Origin: JADKFD01 sp964561825
GTDB lineage: Bacteria; Pseudomonadota; Gammaproteobacteria; Xanthomonadales; SZUA-5
Direction: 5' to 3'
Assembly: GCA_964561825.1 (NCBI GenBank)
Contig: CAZLSB010000019.1
Location: 1-26,495 of the forward strand
Length of the DNA stretch: 26,495 bases
How positions within the stretch are numbered: the first letter of the stretch is position 1; every line of letters begins with the position of its first letter. The notes under the pieces were generated by a model, which did no database searches, had not been told where the DNA came from, and saw only the letters and a list, made by a program, of their open reading frames with translations. Made by a program: the position numbers and the translations under genes. This document shows positions 7,801 to 16,351 of this stretch, piece after piece.

Positions 7801-8412
7801 TGCATCTTCTGGAACTTCTAGCAGCAGGGTGACCCGTCTGGCGAGGCCGCCCACACCGCCCGGAACCACGAAGGCCAATTCCAGGGGATCGAGTGTTTCG
7901 CGCAAAAAACGCATACGCCAGAAATCTTCAACGCATTCGCGAATGACCGCCTTTTCATCGACAAACTCGCCCAGCGTAAATGGCACACCGGTGTCAAACG
8001 GGAATTCAGCGAGTATGCGTCGACAGAAGCTGTGAATCGTGGAGATTGGCGCTAAATCAATCTCCGCCAAGGCTAAACGCAAGCGCGCCAGTACTTGGTC
8101 TGTCGAATCGGCAGCGCAACAATCAGCCAATAATTCTGAAATAGTCGTGGGCGCGACATTTGCGCCCAGCGCTAAACTCACTTCGCGCTCCGCATCAATC
8201 AATCGCAGGCGAATACGGGCGCGCAACTCTTGCGCTGCGGCATCAGTAAAGGTGGCAACCACAATTTGCCGCGCATTGAGCTTGCGTTCTAGTACCAAGC
8301 GCAGATACAACAGCGCGATATTGTAGGTTTTACCGGTGCCGGCACTGGCTTCGATTAAACTAGTGCCAATTAGCGGCAGCGTGCGCCAATCTAAATTTGC
8401 TCGCACACTCAT
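4879..8412 (-). CDS. recB: Exodeoxyribonuclease V beta subunit RecB
   Basis: RecB is the 3'-5' helicase and the only nuclease of RecBCD. The 1177 residues match the usual length (about 1180). Walker A is EASAGTGKTY at residues 21-30. Further motifs are ALIDEFQDTD (II), LIGDPKQSIYAFRGGD (III), LLTIHASKGLQYPVV (V) and LYVALTRAEQQ (VI). The C-terminal nuclease shows GFIDLVF with D1068 and then LDYKTNW with D1081 and K1083, the expected metal-binding and catalytic set, so it should be active. The ATG overlaps the recC stop by four bases (ATGA), and its own stop lies inside the start of recD. Both overlaps point to one operon with coupled translation and fixed stoichiometry. Confidence 0.97.
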   Translation of the reverse strand: MSVRANLDWRTLPLIGTSLIEASAGTGKTYNIALLYLRLVLERKLNARQIVVATFTDAAAQELRARIRLRLIDAEREVSLALGANVAPTTISELLADCCAADSTDQVLARLRLALAEIDLAPISTIHSFCRRILAEFPFDTGVPFTLGEFVDEKAVIRECVEDFWRMRFLRETLDPLELAFVVPGGVGGLARRVTLLLEVPEDACQFGDASLLRDWWQTLCDSQIDALQRLVDHAASFARSNSALRTQLTKLLKCAQLGDPSKLDWGRLAAALDSEKLRDYGNSRLTTPLDQHPLLQPWSAISVSLRRADQLIASDVARLGAQFVRQALATRLQMRGQTTFTQLIFEVHQRLSGPFGASLAERLGQAWPVALIDEFQDTDARQWSIFQRIHQAESTQSALILIGDPKQSIYAFRGGDIHAYLAARDSVPLDRQFSIRDNYRSHPALINALNGVYGLAGTLSFGEAQIDYVSVTPGEPGKWSKRSQALRLRLLQSDNPSVGVRDSIVLDACANDIVGLLADPNAAVSPGDIAVLLDSNPRIRALREKLIERGVPVVGAGRASVLDSPWCLDVQLLLFALLQVNDDYAVRGALATRLLGATARDLAQWAADPHAWDAQLERFSQWRRLWERRGVLAVLETVIAEHAQRLLAAAHGERALTDLRHLGELLQDAASHCYGPEELYAWLIAERDVGSSGEEASREQQLRIESEMGRVQLLTIHASKGLQYPVVFVPMAWRPRSDARFDVRADVARYHDDQHRLYLDLASDQFDAHKLIDRIEDLQERLRALYVALTRAEQQCVVYGFESTAALPSIGNPQRGALDVLLGGALAGAGPDSSWDALAAAVPALCIDRSPSAAQRYQPAALAPLQRLARAPLPAPRPRIGLYSFTALLRFGPGSVEVARGAEDELDQAPEALPERLASDGLHPHLLALELLKGPRFGDAMHGLLEAGRALPEVPKAARARYALQAQRIALALDQQSVSLEKGKEAAQLAAVGDLLDRTLDSELAPGLRLATLAANQTRPEFEFAFALHQARWSQLHELLAAHGLGDWWPANDQERILRGLMKGFIDLVFAWDGRYHVLDYKTNWLGEGRLSDYAPASLQLAMQAHHYGIQALIYTVALHRYLGQRLPDYEATRHLGESWYLFVRALGLAPAAGVWRKAFPISLIQQLDRLFDDHQ

Positions 8413-11400
8413 GGCGTTGGCGCCGCGCCGGTCATTGCTTGCAATAGCTCTGTCGCAATGGCGGTGAAGCGCGCATTTTCTTCAGTGCCAAATTGAATGA
8501 AGGATTCGTCGCCGGCCAACATCAAATTATAATACGGCGCGTAATCGCGTTCACCGGGCGTATCCGTCACCGTGGGTCCAAACCAACGGCGGCTCGCGTG
8601 GTCAGGCGCCTTTTGGAATTGTCCATCATGCATCGTCAAGGCATAGGCGTAACTGCTTTTGGCGTAATAGGTGCCAGCGGTTTTTTCGGCTTGGCGATAA
8701 CGCGTCATCAAGGTCAATAATCCGTTCTGCAGCTGGGCCAAATCCTCACTGAAGGTGATGGCCGGCTCCATTGCAGCCTCGCCTTTGTTGTTTTTGTGAA
8801 TCAATGCGTAGCGGCAGACTTGGTTTGGCAAGGACAAGCGCAATGCGGCCCATTGTAAAAACAAGGCAGTCAATGGTTTGAAACTCATGCCGCTGCTGAT
8901 CATCGCGACCAGCCAGAGTTCGTCGCCGGCGCGATACATGCGGCCGATGCTGCCGAGCAAGCGTAGGTCGTCTATGTGCAAATCGATGGCGACCGGCGTG
9001 GCGATCGCCGAGCCGCCCGAAAAAGGCGGTAGAGTGATGGCTAAATCTAGAAAGGCCTGTGCTTCAATGCGCAAGTGTTGCCAAGTGCGGCGGCCGAGTT
9101 CACCACTGGCATAACGGCCAGAACGACGGATATAAACCGGGGGTTCTACAGGCAGTTGCTGTGCACCGTTTTGCAGCGCCGTCCAGACCAAATCCGTGCG
9201 CAGCGTGTCGAAGTAATGAATATCGGTGCCCAGTGGCTCGCTATCATTGGGTGCTTGGTTTTCTAGCGCGTCACGTGACAATCGCAGCGCGTTTTTGCAC
9301 AACCAGCGCGCTGGATCGCCAAAAAAGGCAATCACATTGCGCAATTCCACATTCGCGCTGCTGGCGCGTTCCAACGCGGGCGCGTTGCGCATGAAACGCC
9401 ACTCGCTTGCATTTGGATCGCTGTGCACATGGGCAAAACTTGCCGAATAGGAGAACATCCGCGGATTAGCGGCGTCTGAGTTGCCGCGGTTGGCGTTATG
9501 CGGGTCAAAATAACGCGCGTCAAAGGGTTGCAAGGCGTGGCGCACGCGCCAGGGCGGATCATAATCGGATGCCGCCGAATTCGACTCATGTTGCTGATCC
9601 AAAAATCCCAATAATTCGGCCAAGGGCAGGGCCGGATTGCGTGGTTTACCGTCTTGCGCGCCTTCACCCAGATAACTTAAATGCAAGGCGCTGCGCGCAC
9701 TCATCAGCGCTTCCAAGAACAAATAACGATCGTCGGAGCGATTATCACGGTCGCCCAATCGCGGTTTGCTCTGCATTAAATCCAAGCCGGTATCTGGCCG
9801 TGGTCGTGGATAATCACCATCGTTGAGGCCCAATAGGGCAATCACCGCAAAGGGAATGGCCCGTTGTGGCACCATGCCGCAAAAGGTAATGCCACCGGCA
9901 AGAAACACTTGGCGCTCGGGAATACCGTCTAAACCTTGTTTTAGGACCTCGCGCACCACCGTCCAATCCACATCTACATCCACACCGGCCGCGCGGCTTT
10001 CGTCGGCCAAGCGTGCCGCCAGTTTCATCACCGCGGTATGCGCTTCCCGTTCGGCTTCGTCATTACTATCGATGCTAAACAAACGCTCGAACCAATCGCG
10101 TATTTGCGCCGACCATTGTGTCAATGACTGCACTTGCTGCGCTTGGCCGCGCCACTCGCGCAAGATCGCCAGCAAAGCGCACAGCGCACCTAGGCATTCC
10201 ACATCCGGGCCGGCGACCGGGTTGGCCGGCAAGATGCGCTCGTCGATCAGCGTGTGCGCATCGCTGCGGCCCAACAGAAAGCCCGCCATCATGCGATCCA
10301 CACCGAAGGCAAAACTGTGGTCGTCCACCGGCGCCGCGCCGAAATCGGCCTTCATCTCGCCATCCAGACCCCAGGCCACGTGGCTACGATCCAACCAGCG
10401 CTGCAGCGCAGCGTGGCGTTGCTCGCTCAGCGCAAAACGCCGCGCCACTGCCGGCAGTGCCAACAGCGCCAGCACTTGCGATCGGCTGATGCGCTGCGTG
10501 GGCAGATCCAATAACTCACGCACCGCGCTGAGCAAGGGGTGGGTGCGCACCAGCGCCACGTCGGCCAGTTGATAGGGCAATAACGCGGCGGTGGCCGGAT
10601 CGGCGAAAACCACCGGCAACAAGGGCGCGTACAAGGCCATATTGGGCGCCATCACGACGATGTGCCGCGGATGCAAACTAGGATCGGCGGCCAGTTGATC
10701 GAGCAAGGCGTCTTTGAGCACTTCCAGCTCGCGCAAGCGCGTGTGGCAGGCGTGCACGCGTAGCGTGGCATCAAGACGCGGATCGCGCGCATCCAGCGGA
10801 TTGCGCGCCAGCCAATCGGGCCTTCTAGTGCGCACGCTGTGTTGCAAACGCTGCAATAACGAGGCCGTCGGCGGTAACAGATCGTTGGCCATTTCGTCGT
10901 ACTGATCGCGCAGATCGCAGCCCGAATCCAAGCCGTTCAATAGCAGACAAAAATGCTGACCCATGCGCCCCAGCGCCGCTAACAAGGGATGGCCAATGCT
11001 CAAGAAGGCGCCGCCATCCAGTTGTTCCTGGTAAATGCTGCGCTGATCGCGCAAATCGTCCCACAACTCGCGACACGGATCGGGGAAATACAGACACACT
11101 GTGCGCGTTTGCGACAAGGCCTCCAAGGCATACAGCGCATCCGGCGGCAGGTGGGAGACGCCAAACACATGCAAGGCGGGTTGTTCGGGATCGGTCAGCA
11201 GTGCCGGCAGGCGCGCGGCCAATTCGCGCATGCGTTGGCCGCGGTGCGCCAAACCGATATCTGCGACCAAGCGGCGCCACAGTTCGCCCTGCCAATGTTC
11301 GTCCGGACTTTTGCCCTGCTCCCAGTCGCGCAGCCAATCACATCGATAAACCAAATATTGGCCATACAAACCAGCCAATCGATCAGCCAGTTGGTAACGC

Positions 11401-11774
11401 CGCCGCGGCGCATCGGCCCCGTGCAGATAACGCTGCACCTGCGGCGCCGGCAGATCAGCTAACAGTTGATAAATGCGCCAACGCAAAGCGGTGCGCCGAT
11501 ACGGCGCAATCGCGATCGCCTCGCTGCCCAACACCTGCTGTGCCAAACCATCCAACCATTCACTGGGCAGCAGCATGTCCAAATTCGCCGCGACGCGTGG
11601 CAATCCCGGCAAACGCATTTGTGCCAAATACTGCGTCAACCAGCGTTTCATGCCCAAGTGACCCACAATCACCCTCTGCGGCGTCAACACCGAAAGCGGC
11701 AGCGCCGCACGCATCTGCACCGCCAACAAATCCGCCAGCGTCTCGATACGGCTGCTGCGATAGATTTCGATCAC
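8409..11774 (-). CDS. recC: Exodeoxyribonuclease V gamma subunit RecC
   Basis: RecC splits the unwound strands and reads Chi sites within RecBCD. The 1121 residues match the family length (E. coli 1122). The N-terminal segment VIVGHLGMKRWLTQYLA and the later FCGMVPQRAIPFAVIALLGL, DYPRPRPDTGLDLM and RSDDRYLFLEALMSARSAL are typical. The start is GTG at 11774, preceded by a modest GGTGG. The gene ends in an ATGA overlap with recB. The stop of the PIN toxin gene lies only 29 bases upstream, too little room for a separate strong promoter. Transcription may therefore come from within or upstream of the toxin-antitoxin pair, unless a promoter lies inside vapC. Confidence 0.96.
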   Translation of the reverse strand: MIEIYRSSRIETLADLLAVQMRAALPLSVLTPQRVIVGHLGMKRWLTQYLAQMRLPGLPRVAANLDMLLPSEWLDGLAQQVLGSEAIAIAPYRRTALRWRIYQLLADLPAPQVQRYLHGADAPRRRYQLADRLAGLYGQYLVYRCDWLRDWEQGKSPDEHWQGELWRRLVADIGLAHRGQRMRELAARLPALLTDPEQPALHVFGVSHLPPDALYALEALSQTRTVCLYFPDPCRELWDDLRDQRSIYQEQLDGGAFLSIGHPLLAALGRMGQHFCLLLNGLDSGCDLRDQYDEMANDLLPPTASLLQRLQHSVRTRRPDWLARNPLDARDPRLDATLRVHACHTRLRELEVLKDALLDQLAADPSLHPRHIVVMAPNMALYAPLLPVVFADPATAALLPYQLADVALVRTHPLLSAVRELLDLPTQRISRSQVLALLALPAVARRFALSEQRHAALQRWLDRSHVAWGLDGEMKADFGAAPVDDHSFAFGVDRMMAGFLLGRSDAHTLIDERILPANPVAGPDVECLGALCALLAILREWRGQAQQVQSLTQWSAQIRDWFERLFSIDSNDEAEREAHTAVMKLAARLADESRAAGVDVDVDWTVVREVLKQGLDGIPERQVFLAGGITFCGMVPQRAIPFAVIALLGLNDGDYPRPRPDTGLDLMQSKPRLGDRDNRSDDRYLFLEALMSARSALHLSYLGEGAQDGKPRNPALPLAELLGFLDQQHESNSAASDYDPPWRVRHALQPFDARYFDPHNANRGNSDAANPRMFSYSASFAHVHSDPNASEWRFMRNAPALERASSANVELRNVIAFFGDPARWLCKNALRLSRDALENQAPNDSEPLGTDIHYFDTLRTDLVWTALQNGAQQLPVEPPVYIRRSGRYASGELGRRTWQHLRIEAQAFLDLAITLPPFSGGSAIATPVAIDLHIDDLRLLGSIGRMYRAGDELWLVAMISSGMSFKPLTALFLQWAALRLSLPNQVCRYALIHKNNKGEAAMEPAITFSEDLAQLQNGLLTLMTRYRQAEKTAGTYYAKSSYAYALTMHDGQFQKAPDHASRRWFGPTVTDTPGERDYAPYYNLMLAGDESFIQFGTEENARFTAIATELLQAMTGAAPTP

Positions 11775-11803
11775 GCGCTGTTACCACCAATAACGGTCAT
11801 TGG

Positions 11804-12217
11804 TCATGCTAGCCATGGATTGATCGTCTGAATTCCCGACTGCTGGAAATCCTTCGTATTGCGCGTAGCCAGCGGACTTGCCTGGGACTGTGCGATCGCG
11901 GCAATCATGCCGTCCTGTGCTGACATCGGTCGACCTGATCGCGCGGCCTCGCCCATCACACTTCCATACGCCATCGCGGCGTCTTCGGTGAATGCGAATA
12001 CTCGACCTGCAAAGCGCTGCCGCCATGCATCGAGTCCTGATGCCAGACGTCGCGCACGCTGATCGGGTCGGATCTTCTCGATGCCGTAGGCCAACTCGGC
12101 GATCACCACCGTGCTGAGAGCCAGCTCCGCATCGTGCCGCTCAAGCCAGTGCAGCACATTCTCATCCGGCTGCAGACGGAGCGTCTCTGATACCACGTTG
12201 GTGTCGAGGAAGATCAC
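11804..12217 (-). CDS. vapC: PIN-domain ribonuclease toxin, VapC/FitB type
   Basis: This 137-residue protein has a full PIN fold pattern: FLDTNVVSE with D5, VVIAELAYGIEK with E41, MSAQDGMIAAIA with D102, and LATRNTKDF with N120 and D123. These are the conserved acidic metal-binding residues of VapC/FitB toxins, which cleave specific RNAs such as tRNAs. Its ATG overlaps the antitoxin stop by four bases, the usual coupled antitoxin-toxin layout. No active-site residue is missing, so it looks functional. It sits between sbcC and recC, an odd place for a toxin. The actual RNA target cannot be told from sequence. Confidence 0.9.
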   Translation of the reverse strand: MIFLDTNVVSETLRLQPDENVLHWLERHDAELALSTVVIAELAYGIEKIRPDQRARRLASGLDAWRQRFAGRVFAFTEDAAMAYGSVMGEAARSGRPMSAQDGMIAAIAQSQASPLATRNTKDFQQSGIQTINPWLA

Positions 12218-12462
12218 AATTCCGGCCCGCTATGGGCAAGGCGCTCGGCTTTCAGTAGTGCCTCAAGGTCGATATCAGTAGCGCAGTCGGCCACAAGGCG
12301 GGCATAGAACTGGCACGCGGGCTCTCTTCCGGTTTGGGCAGTCTCGTAGGCTTCCAATGCCCGCTCAACTACCTCGGCGACGGTGCGCCGCTCACGCCGT
12401 GCAAGACGATGCGCCAGCTCACGCGCACGGGCGCTGCGGACGGACAACTGTGGTTCGCTCAT
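12214..12462 (-). CDS. vapB: VapB/FitA-like antitoxin
   Basis: This 82-residue protein is the first gene of the pair. The N-terminal half (LSVRSARARELAHRLARRER, RTVAEVVERALEAYE) fits the short DNA-binding antitoxin family that includes the Rv0623/PSK-type and FitA-like proteins. The C-terminal half (about residues 45-82) would wrap the PIN toxin. A good Shine-Dalgarno GGAG lies six bases before the ATG. The stop overlaps the vapC start by four bases. Immediately upstream is an inverted repeat (12475-12503) that fits an autoregulatory operator. The pairing with the adjacent PIN toxin makes the role clear even though the antitoxin family itself is diverse. Confidence 0.85.
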   Translation of the reverse strand: MSEPQLSVRSARARELAHRLARRERRTVAEVVERALEAYETAQTGREPACQFYARLVADCATDIDLEALLKAERLAHSGPEL

Positions 12463-12474
12463 GTTGTGCTCCAG

Positions 12475-12503
12475 ACTCGGCGAAACAAAAGCATGCGCCG
12501 AGT
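12475..12503. promoter_or_regulatory. Inverted repeat, probable vapBC operator
   Basis: ACTCGGCG at 12475-12482 and CGCCGAGT at 12496-12503 form a perfect 8-bp inverted repeat with a 13-base spacer. It lies 13-41 bases upstream of the vapB start. No T-run follows on the minus strand, so it is a better operator than a terminator for sbcC. Just upstream, GATGGC occurs three times between about 12510 and 12545, which may add binding sites. Confidence 0.45.
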
Positions 12504-12565
12504 TCCGTCGGATGGCAAGATGGCAAAAGCCACCAAGATGGCCGACGATCCTTCACGGAAGAACT

Positions 12566-15500
12566 CTAAGCGATCACCCGCAATCGGCTTTTCCCTGCGC
12601 CTAGTGCTTCTACGCGGATTTGCACGCCGATGCGTTCGGCCATTTCGACTACGTGGGAGATCACGCCGATGCGGCGGCCTTGGGCTTGCAGGCGGTCGAG
12701 GGCTTCCATTGCGGTGTTGAGGGTATCGGCGTCTAAACTACCAAAACCCTCGTCAATGAATAGCGATTCGACCCGCAAGCGTTGCGCCGATAACGAGGCC
12801 AAGCCCAATGCCAGCGCCAGCGATACCAGAAAGGTCTCGCCGCCCGATAGCGAATGCACGCTGCGCACTTCGTCGCCGAGATCGCTGTCGATCACAAACA
12901 AACTCAGGGGCTCGTTGCCGCGGCGCAGACGATAACGGCGCGCCAGGTGCACGATGTGTTCGTTGGCGTAGTCGATCAGCACTTCCAGCGTGAATTGCTG
13001 TGCGTAGCGTTTGAACTTGCTGCCGTCGCCAGCGCCGATCAGTTCATCCAGTAAGGCCCAGGGCTGAGCGATTAACCGCTGCGCTTGCAAGGTGGCCATT
13101 TGCTGCACGCCGTCTAGACGCCGCCGATCATCCTGTTGCAGTTCAAAGCGCAATGCGCCGATCTGCTGATCCAAATCCTGTAGCCGCGTTTGACTGGCGA
13201 TCAACGCTGCGTTGCATTGCGCCAGTTGCTGCGCAAGTGAATCGGTCAGCGCCTTTGCTTCCTCCCCGAGCTTGGGCAGGGCAGGGCAGGGCAGCTGTGA
13301 CCGCTGCCAAGCGGTAATTTGTGCATGCAGATCGTCGATCAGCGTTTCTAGCTGGCGTGCCGCGTTTTCTTCGTGCTGCCAAGCCGCCAAGCGCTGTTTC
13401 AAATCGGCTGGAGTCGCTTGCAGCCAGGCATGCAAATCCGCCAGGCCTGCTTCCATGCCTAACTCGGCGCGGCGTTCGGACAGTGCTGCTGCCAGTTGCA
13501 GCTGCAGATCGTCTATTTGCAATTGCAGGCTGGCTTGCTCGCGTTGCGCCTGTAGTTGCGCGCTGCCGGCCGCGTTGTGCGCGTGTTCGGCGGCGTGGCG
13601 GCGCGTCTGGGTGTGGGCGAGCTGCCGCTGCGCTTCATCTAATGCGGTGGCCAAGCGCTGCGCGAAAACCTCCACGTCAGGTTCGGACAACCACAGCACT
13701 CGCTGCTCGCGTGTTTGGCGAAGCGCCGCCTGTGCGCCGCTGAGCAGCAGTTGCAGGCCTTCGATGTCCCCTACGACAGCGCTAAGCTGCGCGCTGATGC
13801 TCAGCTGTTCGGCCGCGCTGCGTTGTAAGCCTATCGCTGCTAATTCGGCGGCGAGGCGCAGCGCCTCGCCGGTCTGCCATAACTGTAGCTGTGCGTTGAT
13901 GGCTGCTTGGCAGCGCAGCGGCGTTTCAATCGGCAGTTCTGCCAGTAGCGGCCCAGGCAAATCGCGCAGTAGCGTGTGCCACTGTTGCTGCAAGGCTTGG
14001 TGTTGCCCGTTCAGCTGCGCTAGTTGGGTTTCCTGCGCGGTGCAGCTGTGCGTGCTGTGTTGCAGCGCGGTCTGGGCTTGGTCCAATTGGCTGCGCGCGC
14101 TGCGTTCGCGCTGCCGCTTTAGCTCAACTTGCGCGGTCGTTTGCTGCAGCGCGCTGCGCTGGGTATCAATGGCGGTTTGTTCGTCGATCAGCGCCCGCTC
14201 TAAGGCTGGCAGGGCGGCAAGTACCGACGCCAGATCGTGCAAATCGGTTTGCGGCGCCGTGCGCATTTGCTGCGCGGTTTGCATGACAGCTGCGCTGGCC
14301 AGTTCGCCGTCCTGCGCCAGACGCGTGTGTTCGCGCTGCTCTATTTGCAAGCGGGTCGCGCCGTCTTGCTGCGCCTGATTGGCAACAATGAGCGCCTGTT
14401 CCTGTGTGTTTAGCTCGCTACGCAGCGTATCGAGAAGGGCGCGCAGCGCTGCGTTACCGCTATTGGCCGCCGGATGTTCAGGTGCGCCGCACACCGGACA
14501 GGGCTCGCCTGGCAGCAATAATTCGCGCAGTTGTTCGGTGTGCGCATCGGCAATCAGACTGATGCGTTGCAGCGCAATCCGCGCGGCCAAGGTATCGCGT
14601 GTCAACTGCTGCGCTTGCTGCTGCGCCTGTTCGAAATTTTGCTCAGCGCTGCTGATGCGCTGCTGCGTACTGATGATCTGTGCGCGCAGCGCCGTCTGGC
14701 GCGTTTGCGCTTGCTGGTGCGCGGCGCTGCTCTGCTGCAGGCGCTCAAGTTGCCGTTGATTTTGCAAGCATGCGGCGCGGCGCGCTTCAAGCGCATCGGC
14801 GTCAAAGAAGGCCGACAGCGCCTCGGCCTGACGCAAGTCGGTCGTCGCTGCGGCGCAAGACTGCGCGCTGGCCGCATGGCTGCGCTGCGCGTGCTCCAGT
14901 TCGATTTGCAGCGCCGCGCGTTGCGCGCTCAAGTCCGATTGCGTGTTATGCAGCTTTTGCAGCTGCTCGCACACGGCGAGCGCGTTGCCGAGCTGCAAAC
15001 CGAGCAGCGGCCAGCGCTCGGCGCTTGATTGCAACTGCGGTTGCGCAGTTTGCCAACCCGTCCATTGCAGCACGCATGCGCGCAGCTGCGCGTGTTGGTT
15101 GTGCAGCGCGGCCTGACGTTCGCTCAAACTTTGTTGCGTTTGTTGGGCCGTAAAGAGCAGCTGGCGCTGGGTTTCCAGGGCCAATTGGCGGATGTGCAGT
15201 TGCTGATCGGCCTCGCGCACGCTGGCGATCAGTGGCCGGGCGCGTTCGCGCTGATCCGCCGCGCTGTGCACCCGTTGCTGCGCGGTTTGGCTGGCTTTCG
15301 CGCACTGCGCCAGCGTGGTCGCGGCGCTTTGGCAGTCGGTCAAACGCTCGGGCAGTTCGATGTTCAGTTGCTGCAAACGCCCCAGCGTATTCGTGTGCAA
15401 ATCGAGCAAAGGCCGCAGCTGCGCCACGGCATTCCAGCGGCGCAATTGTTGCTGCGTTTCGCGCTGTGCGTGCAGCGCATCAAAGGTCTGCCGCAACTGC

Positions 15501-16342
15501 GCTTGGGTGCTGGCCAAGCGCTCCTGCAGCACTGCGCCAGCGCGGTGCCAAGCCAGTTGCGCCTGCAGCGTGTTGGCTAGAGCTTGTTCGGCCGCGCTGT
15601 GGGTAAGTAACTGCGCGTGGCGATCTTGCAGTTGCGCGCGCTCGGCATCGACCAGTGGTTTGATTAGTTGTAGTTGTTGTTCCAACGCCAGCAATTGCGA
15701 CTGCTCAGCCGCGTTGCGCTCGTGCGCTAGTTGCGAGATGCGCTGAAAGATTTCGGTGCCGGTGAGCGCCTCTAACAAATCGGCGCGTTCTTTTTGCGGG
15801 GCTTTGAGCAGCGCGGCGAACTCGTTTTGCGCCAATAACACCGATCGCGAAAATTGTTCAAAACTCAGGCCGGTCAAATTCACCAGTTCGATCTGAATTT
15901 CACCGCGATTGCCGGCAAAGCCGGCCTGCGTGTGCAGATTGATCAAACTGGCCTGCGCGAGTTGCAAAAGTCCAGTGGCCTGCTTGCGCGCGCGACTGAC
16001 CATCCAACGCGCCCGCCACGCAATGCCGCTGCGATCCTCAAAATCCACTTCCGCCCAGCCATCGGCGGTACCGCGCCGCAACAGATTGCGCGGATCGCGC
16101 GGACTGATCTTTTGATCATTGAAATCCGGTACCGTGACGCTTCTTTCAGTGGCGGCGCGCAGGCGCGGCGTGTCGTGATAGAGCGCCAGACACATCGCAT
16201 CCAGCAAGGTGCTTTTGCCCGCACCGGTAGGACCGCTGATCGCAAACAAACTGGCGCTGGCCAGCGGTTCTGCGCCAAAGTCGACGACAAATTCACCCGC
16301 CAAGGACGCCAGATTTTTGCCGCGAATGGCCAGAATGCGCAT
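12566..16342 (-). CDS. sbcC: Nuclease SbcCD subunit C (Rad50-like ATPase)
   Basis: SbcC is the SMC-like ATPase partner of the SbcD nuclease. The complex opens hairpins and cuts DNA at protein-blocked ends. The 1258 residues exceed the E. coli protein (about 1048), mainly in a long Gln/Ala/Leu-rich coiled coil (about residues 190-1080). Walker A is GPTGAGKST at 37-45 and the Q-loop is LLAQNEF near 169-175. The zinc hook is GEPCPVCG with C615 and C618, close to the midpoint. The signature is LSGGETFLVSLALALG, and Walker B is SLFIDEGFGSLD. It starts nine bases after the sbcD stop, so the two are an operon. The coding sequence holds four tandem GGGCA units at 13274-13293. Confidence 0.95.
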   Translation of the reverse strand: MRILAIRGKNLASLAGEFVVDFGAEPLASASLFAISGPTGAGKSTLLDAMCLALYHDTPRLRAATERSVTVPDFNDQKISPRDPRNLLRRGTADGWAEVDFEDRSGIAWRARWMVSRARKQATGLLQLAQASLINLHTQAGFAGNRGEIQIELVNLTGLSFEQFSRSVLLAQNEFAALLKAPQKERADLLEALTGTEIFQRISQLAHERNAAEQSQLLALEQQLQLIKPLVDAERAQLQDRHAQLLTHSAAEQALANTLQAQLAWHRAGAVLQERLASTQAQLRQTFDALHAQRETQQQLRRWNAVAQLRPLLDLHTNTLGRLQQLNIELPERLTDCQSAATTLAQCAKASQTAQQRVHSAADQRERARPLIASVREADQQLHIRQLALETQRQLLFTAQQTQQSLSERQAALHNQHAQLRACVLQWTGWQTAQPQLQSSAERWPLLGLQLGNALAVCEQLQKLHNTQSDLSAQRAALQIELEHAQRSHAASAQSCAAATTDLRQAEALSAFFDADALEARRAACLQNQRQLERLQQSSAAHQQAQTRQTALRAQIISTQQRISSAEQNFEQAQQQAQQLTRDTLAARIALQRISLIADAHTEQLRELLLPGEPCPVCGAPEHPAANSGNAALRALLDTLRSELNTQEQALIVANQAQQDGATRLQIEQREHTRLAQDGELASAAVMQTAQQMRTAPQTDLHDLASVLAALPALERALIDEQTAIDTQRSALQQTTAQVELKRQRERSARSQLDQAQTALQHSTHSCTAQETQLAQLNGQHQALQQQWHTLLRDLPGPLLAELPIETPLRCQAAINAQLQLWQTGEALRLAAELAAIGLQRSAAEQLSISAQLSAVVGDIEGLQLLLSGAQAALRQTREQRVLWLSEPDVEVFAQRLATALDEAQRQLAHTQTRRHAAEHAHNAAGSAQLQAQREQASLQLQIDDLQLQLAAALSERRAELGMEAGLADLHAWLQATPADLKQRLAAWQHEENAARQLETLIDDLHAQITAWQRSQLPCPALPKLGEEAKALTDSLAQQLAQCNAALIASQTRLQDLDQQIGALRFELQQDDRRRLDGVQQMATLQAQRLIAQPWALLDELIGAGDGSKFKRYAQQFTLEVLIDYANEHIVHLARRYRLRRGNEPLSLFVIDSDLGDEVRSVHSLSGGETFLVSLALALGLASLSAQRLRVESLFIDEGFGSLDADTLNTAMEALDRLQAQGRRIGVISHVVEMAERIGVQIRVEALGAGKSRLRVIA
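13274..13293. repeat. (GGGCA)4 tandem repeat inside sbcC
   Basis: Four perfect units of the pentamer GGGCA lie in the sbcC coding region, in the part encoding LPCPALPKLGEE. Because the unit is not a multiple of three, gain or loss of one unit would shift the frame. The gene is in frame in this sequence. Confidence 0.7.
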
Positions 16343-16351
16343 GAATACGTA

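Noticed and set aside
13212..14378. A 388-codon plus-strand open frame opposite sbcC, rich in Ser, Cys and Ala
   Set aside because: Its composition is that of the antisense of a Gln/Ala/Leu-rich coiled coil. SbcC on the other strand has clear motifs on both sides, and the plus-strand frame shows no domain or credible start.
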